Below are positions 1 through 5,954 of a DNA stretch of 9,000 nt, piece by piece; position 1 is the stretch's first letter, and each line of letters opens with the position of its first letter. This stretch comes from an uncultured Eubacteriales bacterium. GTDB lineage: Bacteria > Bacillota > Clostridia > Oscillospirales > CAG-272. The translations under genes were made by a program, and so were the position numbers. Under the pieces are notes generated by a model that searched no databases, was not told the DNA's origin, and worked only from the letters and a program-made list of their open reading frames with translations. The DNA lies in contig CAKRPQ010000082.1 of assembly GCA_934385225.1 (NCBI GenBank), forward strand, positions 1 through 9,000, in the 5' to 3' direction.

Positions 1-125
1 TGGCTCCGATACATCATCACTTTGAAAAATGCGGTTGGAGTGAAATAAAAATCGTGACGGTCTTTTCCGTCATGACGGCACTTTTCTGCGTTCTTGCCGC
101 ATTCGGAACGGGGATTAAATTCTGA
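1..125 (+). CDS. mraY: MraY (phospho-MurNAc-pentapeptide transferase), C-terminal fragment
   Basis: This is the last 40 residues of MraY, the integral membrane enzyme that transfers phospho-MurNAc-pentapeptide from UDP to undecaprenyl phosphate to make lipid I. The reading frame is set by the codon at position 3 and ends at TGA 123-125; the start lies left of the window. The fragment begins APIHHHFEKCGW, matching the family's conserved PIHHHFE..GW segment in the cytoplasmic loop before the last helix. It then runs KIVTVFSVMTALFCVLAAFG, a single hydrophobic helix, and ends GTGIKF. Its place directly before ftsW and murG agrees with the identification. The catalytic aspartates lie outside the window, so activity cannot be judged here. 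The family call is firm despite the short length because the histidine motif is very characteristic. Confidence 0.95.
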   Translation, partial: APIHHHFEKCGWSEIKIVTVFSVMTALFCVLAAFGTGIKF

Positions 126-128
126 TAT

Positions 129-136
129 GGAGGTGA
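129..136 (+). promoter_or_regulatory. Ribosome binding site of ftsW
   Basis: GGAGGTGA, a near-perfect Shine-Dalgarno sequence, ends 4 nt before the ATG at 141 (GGAGG core to ATG is 7 nt). It begins 3 nt after the mraY stop. Together with the in-frame mraY TGA at 123-125 it fixes the ftsW start. Confidence 0.9.
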
Positions 137-140
137 GAGT

Positions 141-1469
141 ATGCCGAGAACAAATTCGGGCGGCGAAAGAAATGACGAAGATATGTTTGTGAGACGTCCC
201 GTCTCGCATACTCAACCCGAAAACAGCGGTAACCGCACCGATAATCCGCAGGTAAAAGCGGATTATGACAGGCGCCCGTCGCAGGTGCACCGCACCGCGC
301 AAAATCCAGCAAATAGCGAAAGCACTCCGCCAAAGCCCGTTGAAACGAAAAAAAGAAAGGCAAAAAACATTGATATGGTGTTTCTTGTCGTCCTTATCAT
401 GCTCCTCGGCTTCGGCGCGGTAATGAATTTCAGCGCAAGCTACGCTTACGCGACATATAAAAATCTAAGCAGCTATTATTTTCTTGAAAGACAGTTGATG
501 TTCATCTTCTTCGGCTTTATCGCGGCGGCGATAGTAACGCTTTTTCCGCTCGAAACATACAAAACGGTCACATTCGCCGTTTACGGAATTGCTATAATTC
601 TTCTCCTGCTCGTGCTTGTCGTCGGCGAAACTCACGGCGGCGCAAAAAGATGGCTTAATATCCCGCTTCTCGGTCAGTTCCAGCCGTCGGAGCTTGGAAA
701 AACAGCCGTTGTTATGATGCTCGCACTCTATTTCTCGGCGTTCGGAGACAGAGTGACGGATAAAAACAACAAAAAGGCTTTTCTCTACGGAATTTTAATT
801 CCGGGACTTATCCTCGGCATTATCGGCGGAATTGTCGCGTTCGAACCGCACTTTTCGGGGCTTATAATCATCTGCTGCATCGGCGCGACGGTAATGATAC
901 TCGGCGGTACAAAACTGCGTTTTATAATTCCTATTGCCATTGTAGCCGCCGTCGGCATATTCATCATCATAAAGTACACAGACTACGCTCACGACCGCCT
1001 CGCCTACTGGCTCGACCCGTGGGAGGACGCGAGCGGCAAGGGCTGGCAGACGATACAGGGGCTTTATGCCATTGCGTCGGGCGGTGTGTTTGGCGTAGGC
1101 CTTGGCAACAGCCGCCAGAAATACGGCTATGTTTCGGAACCGCAGAACGACTTCGTTTTTACCATTGTCTGCGAGGAACTCGGATTTGTCGGCGCACTTA
1201 TAGTCATTCTGCTTTTTGCTGTTCTTATCTGGCGCGGATTTGTCATTGCGAGACACGCACCGAGCCGCTTTACGGCGCTTATCGTCTACGGACTTATGAC
1301 AAAAGTTGCGATTCAGGTCATATTTAATATCGCTGTCGTAACGCAGCTTTTCCCGAATACGGGAATTGCGCTTCCGTTTTTCAGTTCGGGCGGTACGGCT
1401 ATGCTTATGCAGATGGCTGAAATGGGTATAGTTCTCTCGGTTTCGAGATACTCAAACCACAGAAAGTAA
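141..1469 (+). CDS. ftsW: FtsW, SEDS-family peptidoglycan polymerase of cell division
   Basis: A SEDS glycosyltransferase that polymerises lipid II into glycan strands in the membrane, normally with a class B penicillin-binding protein. The 442 residues begin with a hydrophilic cytoplasmic tail of about 75 residues rich in Arg, Asn, Pro and Ser. About ten membrane helices follow from residue 78. Family motifs are GGAKRWL (166-172), FQPSELGK (180-187), FEPHFSG (234-240), the loop PWEDASGKGWQ, the NDFVFTIVCEELG segment near 336-348 and LPFFSSGGTA (411-420). Asp296 in the PWED loop matches the catalytic Asp of E. coli FtsW (D297) and RodA (D262), from memory of those papers. FEPHFSG replaces the commoner QPD(L/F)G form. 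The start is fixed by the ribosome site and an in-frame upstream stop. RodA and SpoVE are close paralogues; the dcw position between mraY and murG favours FtsW, although SpoVE can occupy this slot in spore-formers. Confidence 0.93.
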   Translation: MPRTNSGGERNDEDMFVRRPVSHTQPENSGNRTDNPQVKADYDRRPSQVHRTAQNPANSESTPPKPVETKKRKAKNIDMVFLVVLIMLLGFGAVMNFSASYAYATYKNLSSYYFLERQLMFIFFGFIAAAIVTLFPLETYKTVTFAVYGIAIILLLLVLVVGETHGGAKRWLNIPLLGQFQPSELGKTAVVMMLALYFSAFGDRVTDKNNKKAFLYGILIPGLILGIIGGIVAFEPHFSGLIIICCIGATVMILGGTKLRFIIPIAIVAAVGIFIIIKYTDYAHDRLAYWLDPWEDASGKGWQTIQGLYAIASGGVFGVGLGNSRQKYGYVSEPQNDFVFTIVCEELGFVGALIVILLFAVLIWRGFVIARHAPSRFTALIVYGLMTKVAIQVIFNIAVVTQLFPNTGIALPFFSSGGTAMLMQMAEMGIVLSVSRYSNHRK

Positions 1470-1489
1470 TATCACGAAAGGACATAAAA

Positions 1490-2614
1490 ATGAGAGTCAT
1501 TATGACAGGCGGCGGTACTGGCGGACACGTCAATCCCGCCATTGCGATCGCCAACACGATAAAAAGAAACGAACCCGATTCGGAGATACTTTTTGTCGGA
1601 ACGGAGCACGGAATCGAAAATAAACTCTGCAAGGCGGAGGGCTACCCGATAGAACACGTCAATATAATGGGATTTCGCCGCTCGCTTTCGCCGAGAAACA
1701 TTAAAGCGGCATACCTTGCTTTTGTCTCGCCGATGAAGGCAAAAAAGATAGTAAAGGATTTTAAGCCCGACATCGTTATCGGAACGGGAGGATACGTCTG
1801 CTGGCCCGTTCTTGTCGCGGCGGCAAAGCTCGGTGTGCCGACGGCGGTTCACGAGTCGAACGCCTTTCCGGGAGTTGCCGTAAAGAAGCTCCAACCTTAC
1901 GTTGACAGCATAATGCTGAATTTTAAGGAGAGCGAAAAATATCTTACCGCAAAGGATAAGATAATCCACGTCGGAAATCCGCTCAGAACATCGTTCGGAA
2001 CGCTTAAATACGACGAGGCAAGGAAAAAACTCGGCATTGACGGAAAATACAAATATTTTATACTTTCCTACGGCGGAAGTCTCGGCGCGGAGAAGGTAAA
2101 CGACGCTGTTCTCGAACTTATGCGCGACTACGGGAAGAAACACCCCGAAGTGCTTCACGTCCACGCGAGCGGAGCGATAGAAAAGGATGCGGCTCTCAAA
2201 AAGTTCAACGATTACGGGCTTTCGGAGTGCGAAAATCTTGAACTTCTCGAATATATCTACGATATGCCGCTCCGCATGGCGGCGGCGGATATAGTGATTT
2301 CGCGCGCGGGCGCGATGACGGTGTCTGAACTTGCGATGATGAAGAAACCGAGCATTATGATACCGTCGCCGAACGTTGCCGAAAATCACCAGTATAAAAA
2401 CGCAAAGGTTATAGAGGACGCGGGCGGCTGTGTTCTCATTGAGGAAAAGAACCTTGCGGGCGGCGCGCTCGAAAAAGCCGTTTCGGAGCTTCTTTCGGAC
2501 GATAAAAAGCGAGCAGATATGGGCGAGGCTGTCTCGCAATTTGTGAAAAGCGACGCAAATAAACTCATATACGAGGAGATAAAGCGTCTTGTAAAGGAGA
2601 AAAAACAAAAATGA
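1490..2614 (+). CDS. murG: MurG, lipid II synthase (UDP-GlcNAc transferase)
   Basis: A peripheral membrane GT-B glycosyltransferase that adds GlcNAc from UDP-GlcNAc to lipid I, giving lipid II on the cytoplasmic face. The length of 374 residues is normal. The N-terminal acceptor domain shows the glycine loops GGGTGGH (7-13) and GTGGYV (99-104 region), plus HESNAFPG (121-128). The C-terminal donor domain shows GGSLGA (195-200), SRAGAMTVSE (271-280, whose Glu belongs to the nucleotide-binding region) and ENHQ (298-301). AAAGGA at 1477-1482 lies 7 nt before the ATG. The gene follows ftsW by 20 nt and overlaps the next gene by 4 nt, so it sits in one operon with its functional partners: MraY makes its acceptor and FtsW uses its product. 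No truncation or missing key motif is seen. Confidence 0.98.
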   Translation: MRVIMTGGGTGGHVNPAIAIANTIKRNEPDSEILFVGTEHGIENKLCKAEGYPIEHVNIMGFRRSLSPRNIKAAYLAFVSPMKAKKIVKDFKPDIVIGTGGYVCWPVLVAAAKLGVPTAVHESNAFPGVAVKKLQPYVDSIMLNFKESEKYLTAKDKIIHVGNPLRTSFGTLKYDEARKKLGIDGKYKYFILSYGGSLGAEKVNDAVLELMRDYGKKHPEVLHVHASGAIEKDAALKKFNDYGLSECENLELLEYIYDMPLRMAAADIVISRAGAMTVSELAMMKKPSIMIPSPNVAENHQYKNAKVIEDAGGCVLIEEKNLAGGALEKAVSELLSDDKKRADMGEAVSQFVKSDANKLIYEEIKRLVKEKKQK

Positions 2615-3474
2615 CGGTCTATGACAGAAGGCGAGGCGCCCGCGGCAGACCGAGATCCGCTTATTACCGCGGAGGCAGACATAATCGCGCGGTGCGGACG
2701 CGGACGCACGAAAGGCACATAAACAAAGGGACTGTACTGACTGTTTTCGGCGCACTTCTTATCGCTGCCGTTCTCGGATTTATTCTCGTCTGGTTTTTCT
2801 CGTCCTACTTTAACGTGAAAACAATTACGCTTTCGGCGGACGGGAAGTATTCGGCGGACGAGGTGATAGCCGTTTCGGGACTTCAAAAGGGCGTGAAGCT
2901 GTATTCCGTAAAGACCGCGCCCGCGGAGGAAAAAATTCTTTCCGCTTTTCCCGAAATAAAGAGCGTCAGGGTGAAAAAAGAGCTTCCCGCAACGCTTGTT
3001 ATAGACGTTATCTATGAAACGCCGAAATATTACATAAATATCACGGGCGAGAATTTTACTCTTTCTGAAACTCTTCGTGTGCTTTCAAGGGGCGGCAAAG
3101 ACGCAGATATGCGCGTTCTCGGACTTGTCAGGCTTGTCCTTCCCGGCGTAAAGCGCGCGGTTACGGGCGAAAGACTTGAATTTTTTGACGGCGAGGGAGG
3201 CTACGCGGAGGAGTTCTTAAAGACGTTTTCCGAGTCGTACTTTGCGGACAAGACCGACAGAATAACCGTTCGGAGCAAATTCGACATAGACCTTGTGAAA
3301 ATCGGAAATTACCGCATCGAAATGGGTGACGTCGACGACGCGGAACTGAAATTCAGAATGGCAAAAAAGGTTCTTGAAGACGGCAGCTATGACGGCAGAG
3401 ACGGTGTCATTATCGACGTCTCAGATTCGTCGGAAGCGGGTGTCAGAGTCGTCAAAACGCTAAAAATAGAATAA
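2611..3474 (+). CDS. ftsQ: FtsQ/DivIB-type cell division protein with POTRA domain
   Basis: A single-pass divisome protein that bridges early and late division proteins and regulates septal synthesis with FtsL/DivIC. Of 287 residues, the first 40 form a cytoplasmic tail with 12 arginines. A hydrophobic anchor spans about 41-65, and the rest is extracellular. Residues about 66-136 look like a POTRA domain: FNVKTITLSADGKYSADEV, then FPEIKSVRVKKELPATLVIDV, which is the typical FtsQ/DivIB ending pattern. A beta-rich region follows to the end. The start overlaps the murG stop as ATGA, and AAAGGAG at 2593-2599 lies 11 nt upstream, slightly far, so translation is probably coupled to murG. Sequence in this family is weakly conserved; the topology, POTRA pattern and position between murG and ftsZ make the call. 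DivIB is the usual name in Gram-positives. Confidence 0.88.
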   Translation: MTVYDRRRGARGRPRSAYYRGGRHNRAVRTRTHERHINKGTVLTVFGALLIAAVLGFILVWFFSSYFNVKTITLSADGKYSADEVIAVSGLQKGVKLYSVKTAPAEEKILSAFPEIKSVRVKKELPATLVIDVIYETPKYYINITGENFTLSETLRVLSRGGKDADMRVLGLVRLVLPGVKRAVTGERLEFFDGEGGYAEEFLKTFSESYFADKTDRITVRSKFDIDLVKIGNYRIEMGDVDDAELKFRMAKKVLEDGSYDGRDGVIIDVSDSSEAGVRVVKTLKIE

Positions 3475-3531
3475 AAAACCTGTTTTTCCTTGAAAAAATA
3501 CGATTTTTTGAAGAAATTTTCACAAAAACTA

Positions 3532-3560
3532 TTGCAAAATCCGAAAAAATCTATTATTAT
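3532..3560 (+). promoter_or_regulatory. Candidate sigma-A-type promoter of ftsZ
   Basis: TTGCAA at 3532-3537 and TATTAT at 3555-3560 are separated by 17 nt, giving 4/6 and 5/6 matches to the housekeeping consensus. A perfect TATAAT also lies at 3560-3565 but has no recognisable -35 at the right distance. The predicted transcript would have a leader of roughly 70 nt before the ftsZ ATG. The surrounding 162-nt spacer is very AT-rich, so chance matches are likely and the exact boxes are uncertain. A promoter here is reasonable because ftsZ is usually needed at higher levels than the genes upstream. Confidence 0.5.
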
Positions 3561-3575
3561 ATAATATAGATTTTT
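3545..3575. repeat. 31-bp near-palindrome over the ftsZ -10 region
   Basis: AAAAATCTAT at 3545-3554 is the exact reverse complement of ATAGATTTTT at 3566-3575. The 11-nt centre is T followed by ATTATATAAT, itself a palindrome, so the symmetry runs through the whole 31 bp with one unpaired T at 3555. It covers the candidate -10 boxes. It could be an operator. As RNA it could form a weak A-U hairpin followed by U-rich sequence, which would act as a poor terminator for the upstream genes. Only one G-C pair is present, so strong termination is doubtful. Confidence 0.6.
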
Positions 3576-3621
3576 ATAACTACTATATTTTTAAGAAATA
3601 ATTTATTTGGGATATAAAAAA

Positions 3622-3629
3622 TTGGAGGA
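3622..3629 (+). promoter_or_regulatory. Ribosome binding site that sets the ftsZ start
   Basis: TTGGAGGA, with core GGAGG at 3624-3628, lies 8 nt before ATG 3637. The reading frame is open further up to a TTG at 3607, but that codon has no ribosome site and would add ten residues absent from other FtsZ proteins. Confidence 0.92.
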
Positions 3630-3636
3630 CAAAAAA

Positions 3637-4902
3637 ATGACGTTTGAACACGATGAATCCTACGACAGCGGCGTATGTATAAAAGTCATCGGTGTCGGAG
3701 GCGGCGGAAATAACGCCGTCAACAGAATGATAAGCACGAATATCAGAGGCGTTGAATTTATAGCGATCAACACCGACAGACAGGTACTTAAAAATTCCAA
3801 TGCGCAGAACCAGATAGTTATCGGCGAGAAGATCACAAAGGGTCACGGCGCGGGCGCGAATCCCGAAATCGGTGCGCGTGCGGCAGAGGAAAATCTCGAT
3901 GATATCAAGAACGCTCTTTCGGGCGCGGACATGGTGTTCATTACAACAGGCATGGGCGGCGGAACGGGAACGGGTGCCGCACCTATCGTTGCGAGAGCCG
4001 CAAAGGAAATGGATATCCTTACGGTCGGTATCGTAACAAAGCCTTTCGCATTCGAGGGTAAAAAGAGAATGGAAGCGGCAGAAGCGGGCATTGCAAACCT
4101 CAGCGAGTTTGTTGACGCGCTTGTCGTTATCCCGAACGAGAGACTCAAACAGGTCTCCGATACGAGAATCACACTTTTCAATGCTTTTGAAATTGCCGAC
4201 GACGTTCTTCGCCGCGGTGTTCAGAGCATATCCGAGCTTATCAACGTACCCGGCTTTATCAACCTTGACTTTGCCGACGTTACGTCGATTATGAGCAACG
4301 CAGGTTACGCACATATGGGCGTCGGTGCGGCAAGCGGCAAGGATAAGGCAGAGCTTGCGGCAAAGGCTGCTATTTCCAGCCCGCTTCTTGAAACCTCCAT
4401 CGAGGGTGCAAAGGGCATACTTATTAGCATCACCGCTTCTCCCGATGTCGGACTTGAAGATGTCGATCAGGCATCATCCATGATTTCGAAGGAAGCAAAT
4501 CCCGATGCAACCGTTATCTGGGGTGTTGCGTTTGACGAAGACCTCGAAGACGAAATGAAGATCACCATTATCGCAACGGGCTTTGAAAAGAAGGACGAGG
4601 ACGCTGTCAAAACGGTACGTCCCGCTATCAAAACCGAGGAGATAAAGAGACCCGCAGCGGCTGAAAAAACTGCTGTTAAAGAGCCTGCGACAGAGCCTGC
4701 ACCCGTAAAGGAAGAAAAGGCGGAAGAACCCGCCGCACCGTCTCCGATCCCCGAAGCGGTCAATGATTACGCAGATCCTGCGCCTGCCGACAGAACCGCA
4801 AGAAACGATAACAGCGGAGAAGTCTCCGACGACGACTACGAGGAGCTTATGAATATGCTTCGCCGCGGAAGACGTCGCGATGATTTCAGAAACAGAAGAT
4901 AA
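3637..4902 (+). CDS. ftsZ: FtsZ, tubulin-like cell division GTPase
   Basis: The GTPase that assembles into the division ring at midcell. The 421 residues begin at ATG 3637 behind a strong ribosome site. The GTP-binding domain has GVGGGGNNAVNRM (19-31), NTDRQ (45-49) and the tubulin signature GGGTGTG (107-113). The T7 synergy loop PGFINLDFADV (205-215) holds N209, D211 and D214, the residues that complete the GTPase site of the next subunit. The globular core ends near 317. A linker of about 80 residues rich in Glu, Pro, Ala and Lys follows. The end is unusual: in place of the common IPxFLR peptide it reads DDDYEELMNMLRRGRRRDDF, then ends RNRR. That peptide normally binds FtsA, SepF or ZipA. 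ftsA is not next door. The gene appears to have its own promoter and terminator, so it is probably a separate transcription unit from murG-ftsQ. Confidence 0.98.
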   Translation: MTFEHDESYDSGVCIKVIGVGGGGNNAVNRMISTNIRGVEFIAINTDRQVLKNSNAQNQIVIGEKITKGHGAGANPEIGARAAEENLDDIKNALSGADMVFITTGMGGGTGTGAAPIVARAAKEMDILTVGIVTKPFAFEGKKRMEAAEAGIANLSEFVDALVVIPNERLKQVSDTRITLFNAFEIADDVLRRGVQSISELINVPGFINLDFADVTSIMSNAGYAHMGVGAASGKDKAELAAKAAISSPLLETSIEGAKGILISITASPDVGLEDVDQASSMISKEANPDATVIWGVAFDEDLEDEMKITIIATGFEKKDEDAVKTVRPAIKTEEIKRPAAAEKTAVKEPATEPAPVKEEKAEEPAAPSPIPEAVNDYADPAPADRTARNDNSGEVSDDDYEELMNMLRRGRRRDDFRNRR

Positions 4903-4925
4903 GTAAAAGTAAAAAGAAAAAATTG

Positions 4926-4955
4926 TCGGGCTGCCGTTTGCGGCAGCCCGATTTT
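4926..4955 (+). terminator. Rho-independent terminator after ftsZ
   Basis: TCGGGCTGCCG (4926-4936) pairs perfectly with CGGCAGCCCGA (4941-4951) around a TTTG loop, giving an 11-bp GC-rich stem followed by TTTT. An A-rich run precedes it. It lies 23 nt after the ftsZ stop. The short T tract may allow some read-through into manA, whose ATG is at 4980. Confidence 0.9.
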
Positions 4956-4962
4956 CGCAAGC

Positions 4963-4968
4963 GGAGGA
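4963..4968 (+). promoter_or_regulatory. Ribosome binding site that sets the manA start
   Basis: GGAGGA lies 11 nt before ATG 4980, a little further than usual. The frame is open back to a TTG at 4923, but that start would place the first codons inside the ftsZ terminator hairpin and would give an N-terminus unlike the family, so 4980 is preferred. Confidence 0.8.
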
Positions 4969-4979
4969 ATAAGAATAAA

Positions 4980-5948
4980 ATGAAAAATCTGTATCCTATG
5001 AAAATATCATATGTCGCAAAGAGCCGTATATGGGGCGGACATGCTCTTGAAATGCGCTACGGAAAGAAGCCCGACTGCGAAGGCGGAAACATAGGTGAAA
5101 CGTGGGAATTAACCGTCAGAAGTGACGAAATGAGCAGTATCATTTCGGGCGAATATGAGGGAATGACCCTCGGAGAGTATATCGAAAGCGATAAAAGCGT
5201 GCTCGGCACAAAATACGACGGCGGGCGTTTCCCGCTTCTTATAAAGTTCATTGATGCCTGTGATAAACTGTCCGTTCAGGTTCACCCCGACGACGAATAC
5301 GCGAAAAAGAACGAAAAGGACCCCGGTAAAACCGAGATGTGGTACATTATCGACGCAAAACCGGGCGCAAAAATAGTTTACGGTCTTGCGGACGGTGTCG
5401 GAAAAGAGGAATTTGCCGCGGCTGTAAAAGAGAACAGGATAGGCACGGCGATGGGATACCGTGAAGTCCGCGCGGGCGAGACGTATTTTATCCCGTCGGG
5501 ACTTCTTCATGCAATAGGAGAGGGAATAATCATTGCCGAAATACAGCAGAATTCCGACCTTACTTACCGTGTTTACGACTATGACAGACGCGACGCAAAG
5601 GGCAATCTCCGCGAACTTCATATCGCGAAAGCACTTGATGTTGTGCGTCCTTTTACAGAGGACGAAATAAACGCGGTAAGATACGAAGCAAGGGACGCGC
5701 ACGACGATGAAAATACGCTTGCGCACTGCCGTTATTTTAAGGTGAACAAGTACAGCCTGCACGGTGAAAAGATGTTCTGCGCGGACAAGGACAGCTTTGT
5801 TTCGCTTCTTGTCCTTTCGGGCAGCGGTAAAATCACGGCACGCGGAACGGAATATGAGATAAAGGCGGGTGACAGCCTCTTCATTCCCGCGTCGCTCGGA
5901 GAATTTGCCGTGACGGGTTATGTCGAAATAATCACGTCGTCGCTTTAA
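4980..5948 (+). CDS. manA: Mannose-6-phosphate isomerase, class I
   Basis: A zinc-dependent cytosolic cupin enzyme that interconverts mannose 6-phosphate and fructose 6-phosphate, either for mannose use or for supplying GDP-mannose synthesis. The 322 residues fit the short class I form found in Bacillus and relatives. The N-terminus has the typical pattern RIWGGHALEMRYGK and GGNIGETWEL. LSVQVHPDDEYA carries the metal ligands Q100 and H102, KTEMWYI carries E119, and IPSGLLHAIGEG carries H177. R197 in LTYRVYDYDR fits the active-site arginine. The C-terminal third is a second cupin barrel with GDSLFIP near 297-303. No helical insert like that of E. coli ManA is present. The gene follows the ftsZ terminator and is only 6 nt from the next gene, so the two probably share a transcript. 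I see no promoter in the 24 nt between terminator and ATG. Confidence 0.94.
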   Translation: MKNLYPMKISYVAKSRIWGGHALEMRYGKKPDCEGGNIGETWELTVRSDEMSSIISGEYEGMTLGEYIESDKSVLGTKYDGGRFPLLIKFIDACDKLSVQVHPDDEYAKKNEKDPGKTEMWYIIDAKPGAKIVYGLADGVGKEEFAAAVKENRIGTAMGYREVRAGETYFIPSGLLHAIGEGIIIAEIQQNSDLTYRVYDYDRRDAKGNLRELHIAKALDVVRPFTEDEINAVRYEARDAHDDENTLAHCRYFKVNKYSLHGEKMFCADKDSFVSLLVLSGSGKITARGTEYEIKAGDSLFIPASLGEFAVTGYVEIITSSL

Positions 5949-5954
5949 CAGAAA

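Noticed and set aside
1472..2755. Long leftward open frame of about 427 codons opposite murG
   Set aside because: It mirrors the codon pattern of murG on the other strand, has a composition unlike a real protein (Arg, Cys and His heavy), no ribosome site, and lies fully over well-supported genes.
3490..3513. Hairpin AAAAAAT-ACG-ATTTTTT just after ftsQ
   Set aside because: The stem is all A-T with a 3-nt loop, too weak to call a terminator. It is best explained by homopolymer runs in an AT-rich spacer.
3607..3636. TTG start at 3607 for ftsZ
   Set aside because: There is no ribosome site before it, the GGAGG site falls inside it, and it would add ten residues not seen in FtsZ proteins. ATG 3637 is clearly better.
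3475..3636. Small RNA gene or riboswitch in the ftsQ-ftsZ spacer
   Set aside because: The sequence is nearly all A and T, with no conserved structured core. Promoter and palindrome are the only supportable features.
3583..4314. Leftward open frame of about 243 codons opposite the ftsZ start
   Set aside because: It is antisense to the conserved FtsZ GTPase domain, is Cys- and Arg-rich, and has no family motif.
4640..4800. Tandem repeat in the ftsZ linker
   Set aside because: The Glu/Pro/Ala/Lys-rich stretch is low complexity, with loosely recurring EPA and PVKEE words but no regular repeat unit. Such linkers are normal in FtsZ.
4923..4979. TTG start at 4923 for manA
   Set aside because: The first codons would be encoded by the ftsZ terminator stem, and the added residues do not resemble the family.
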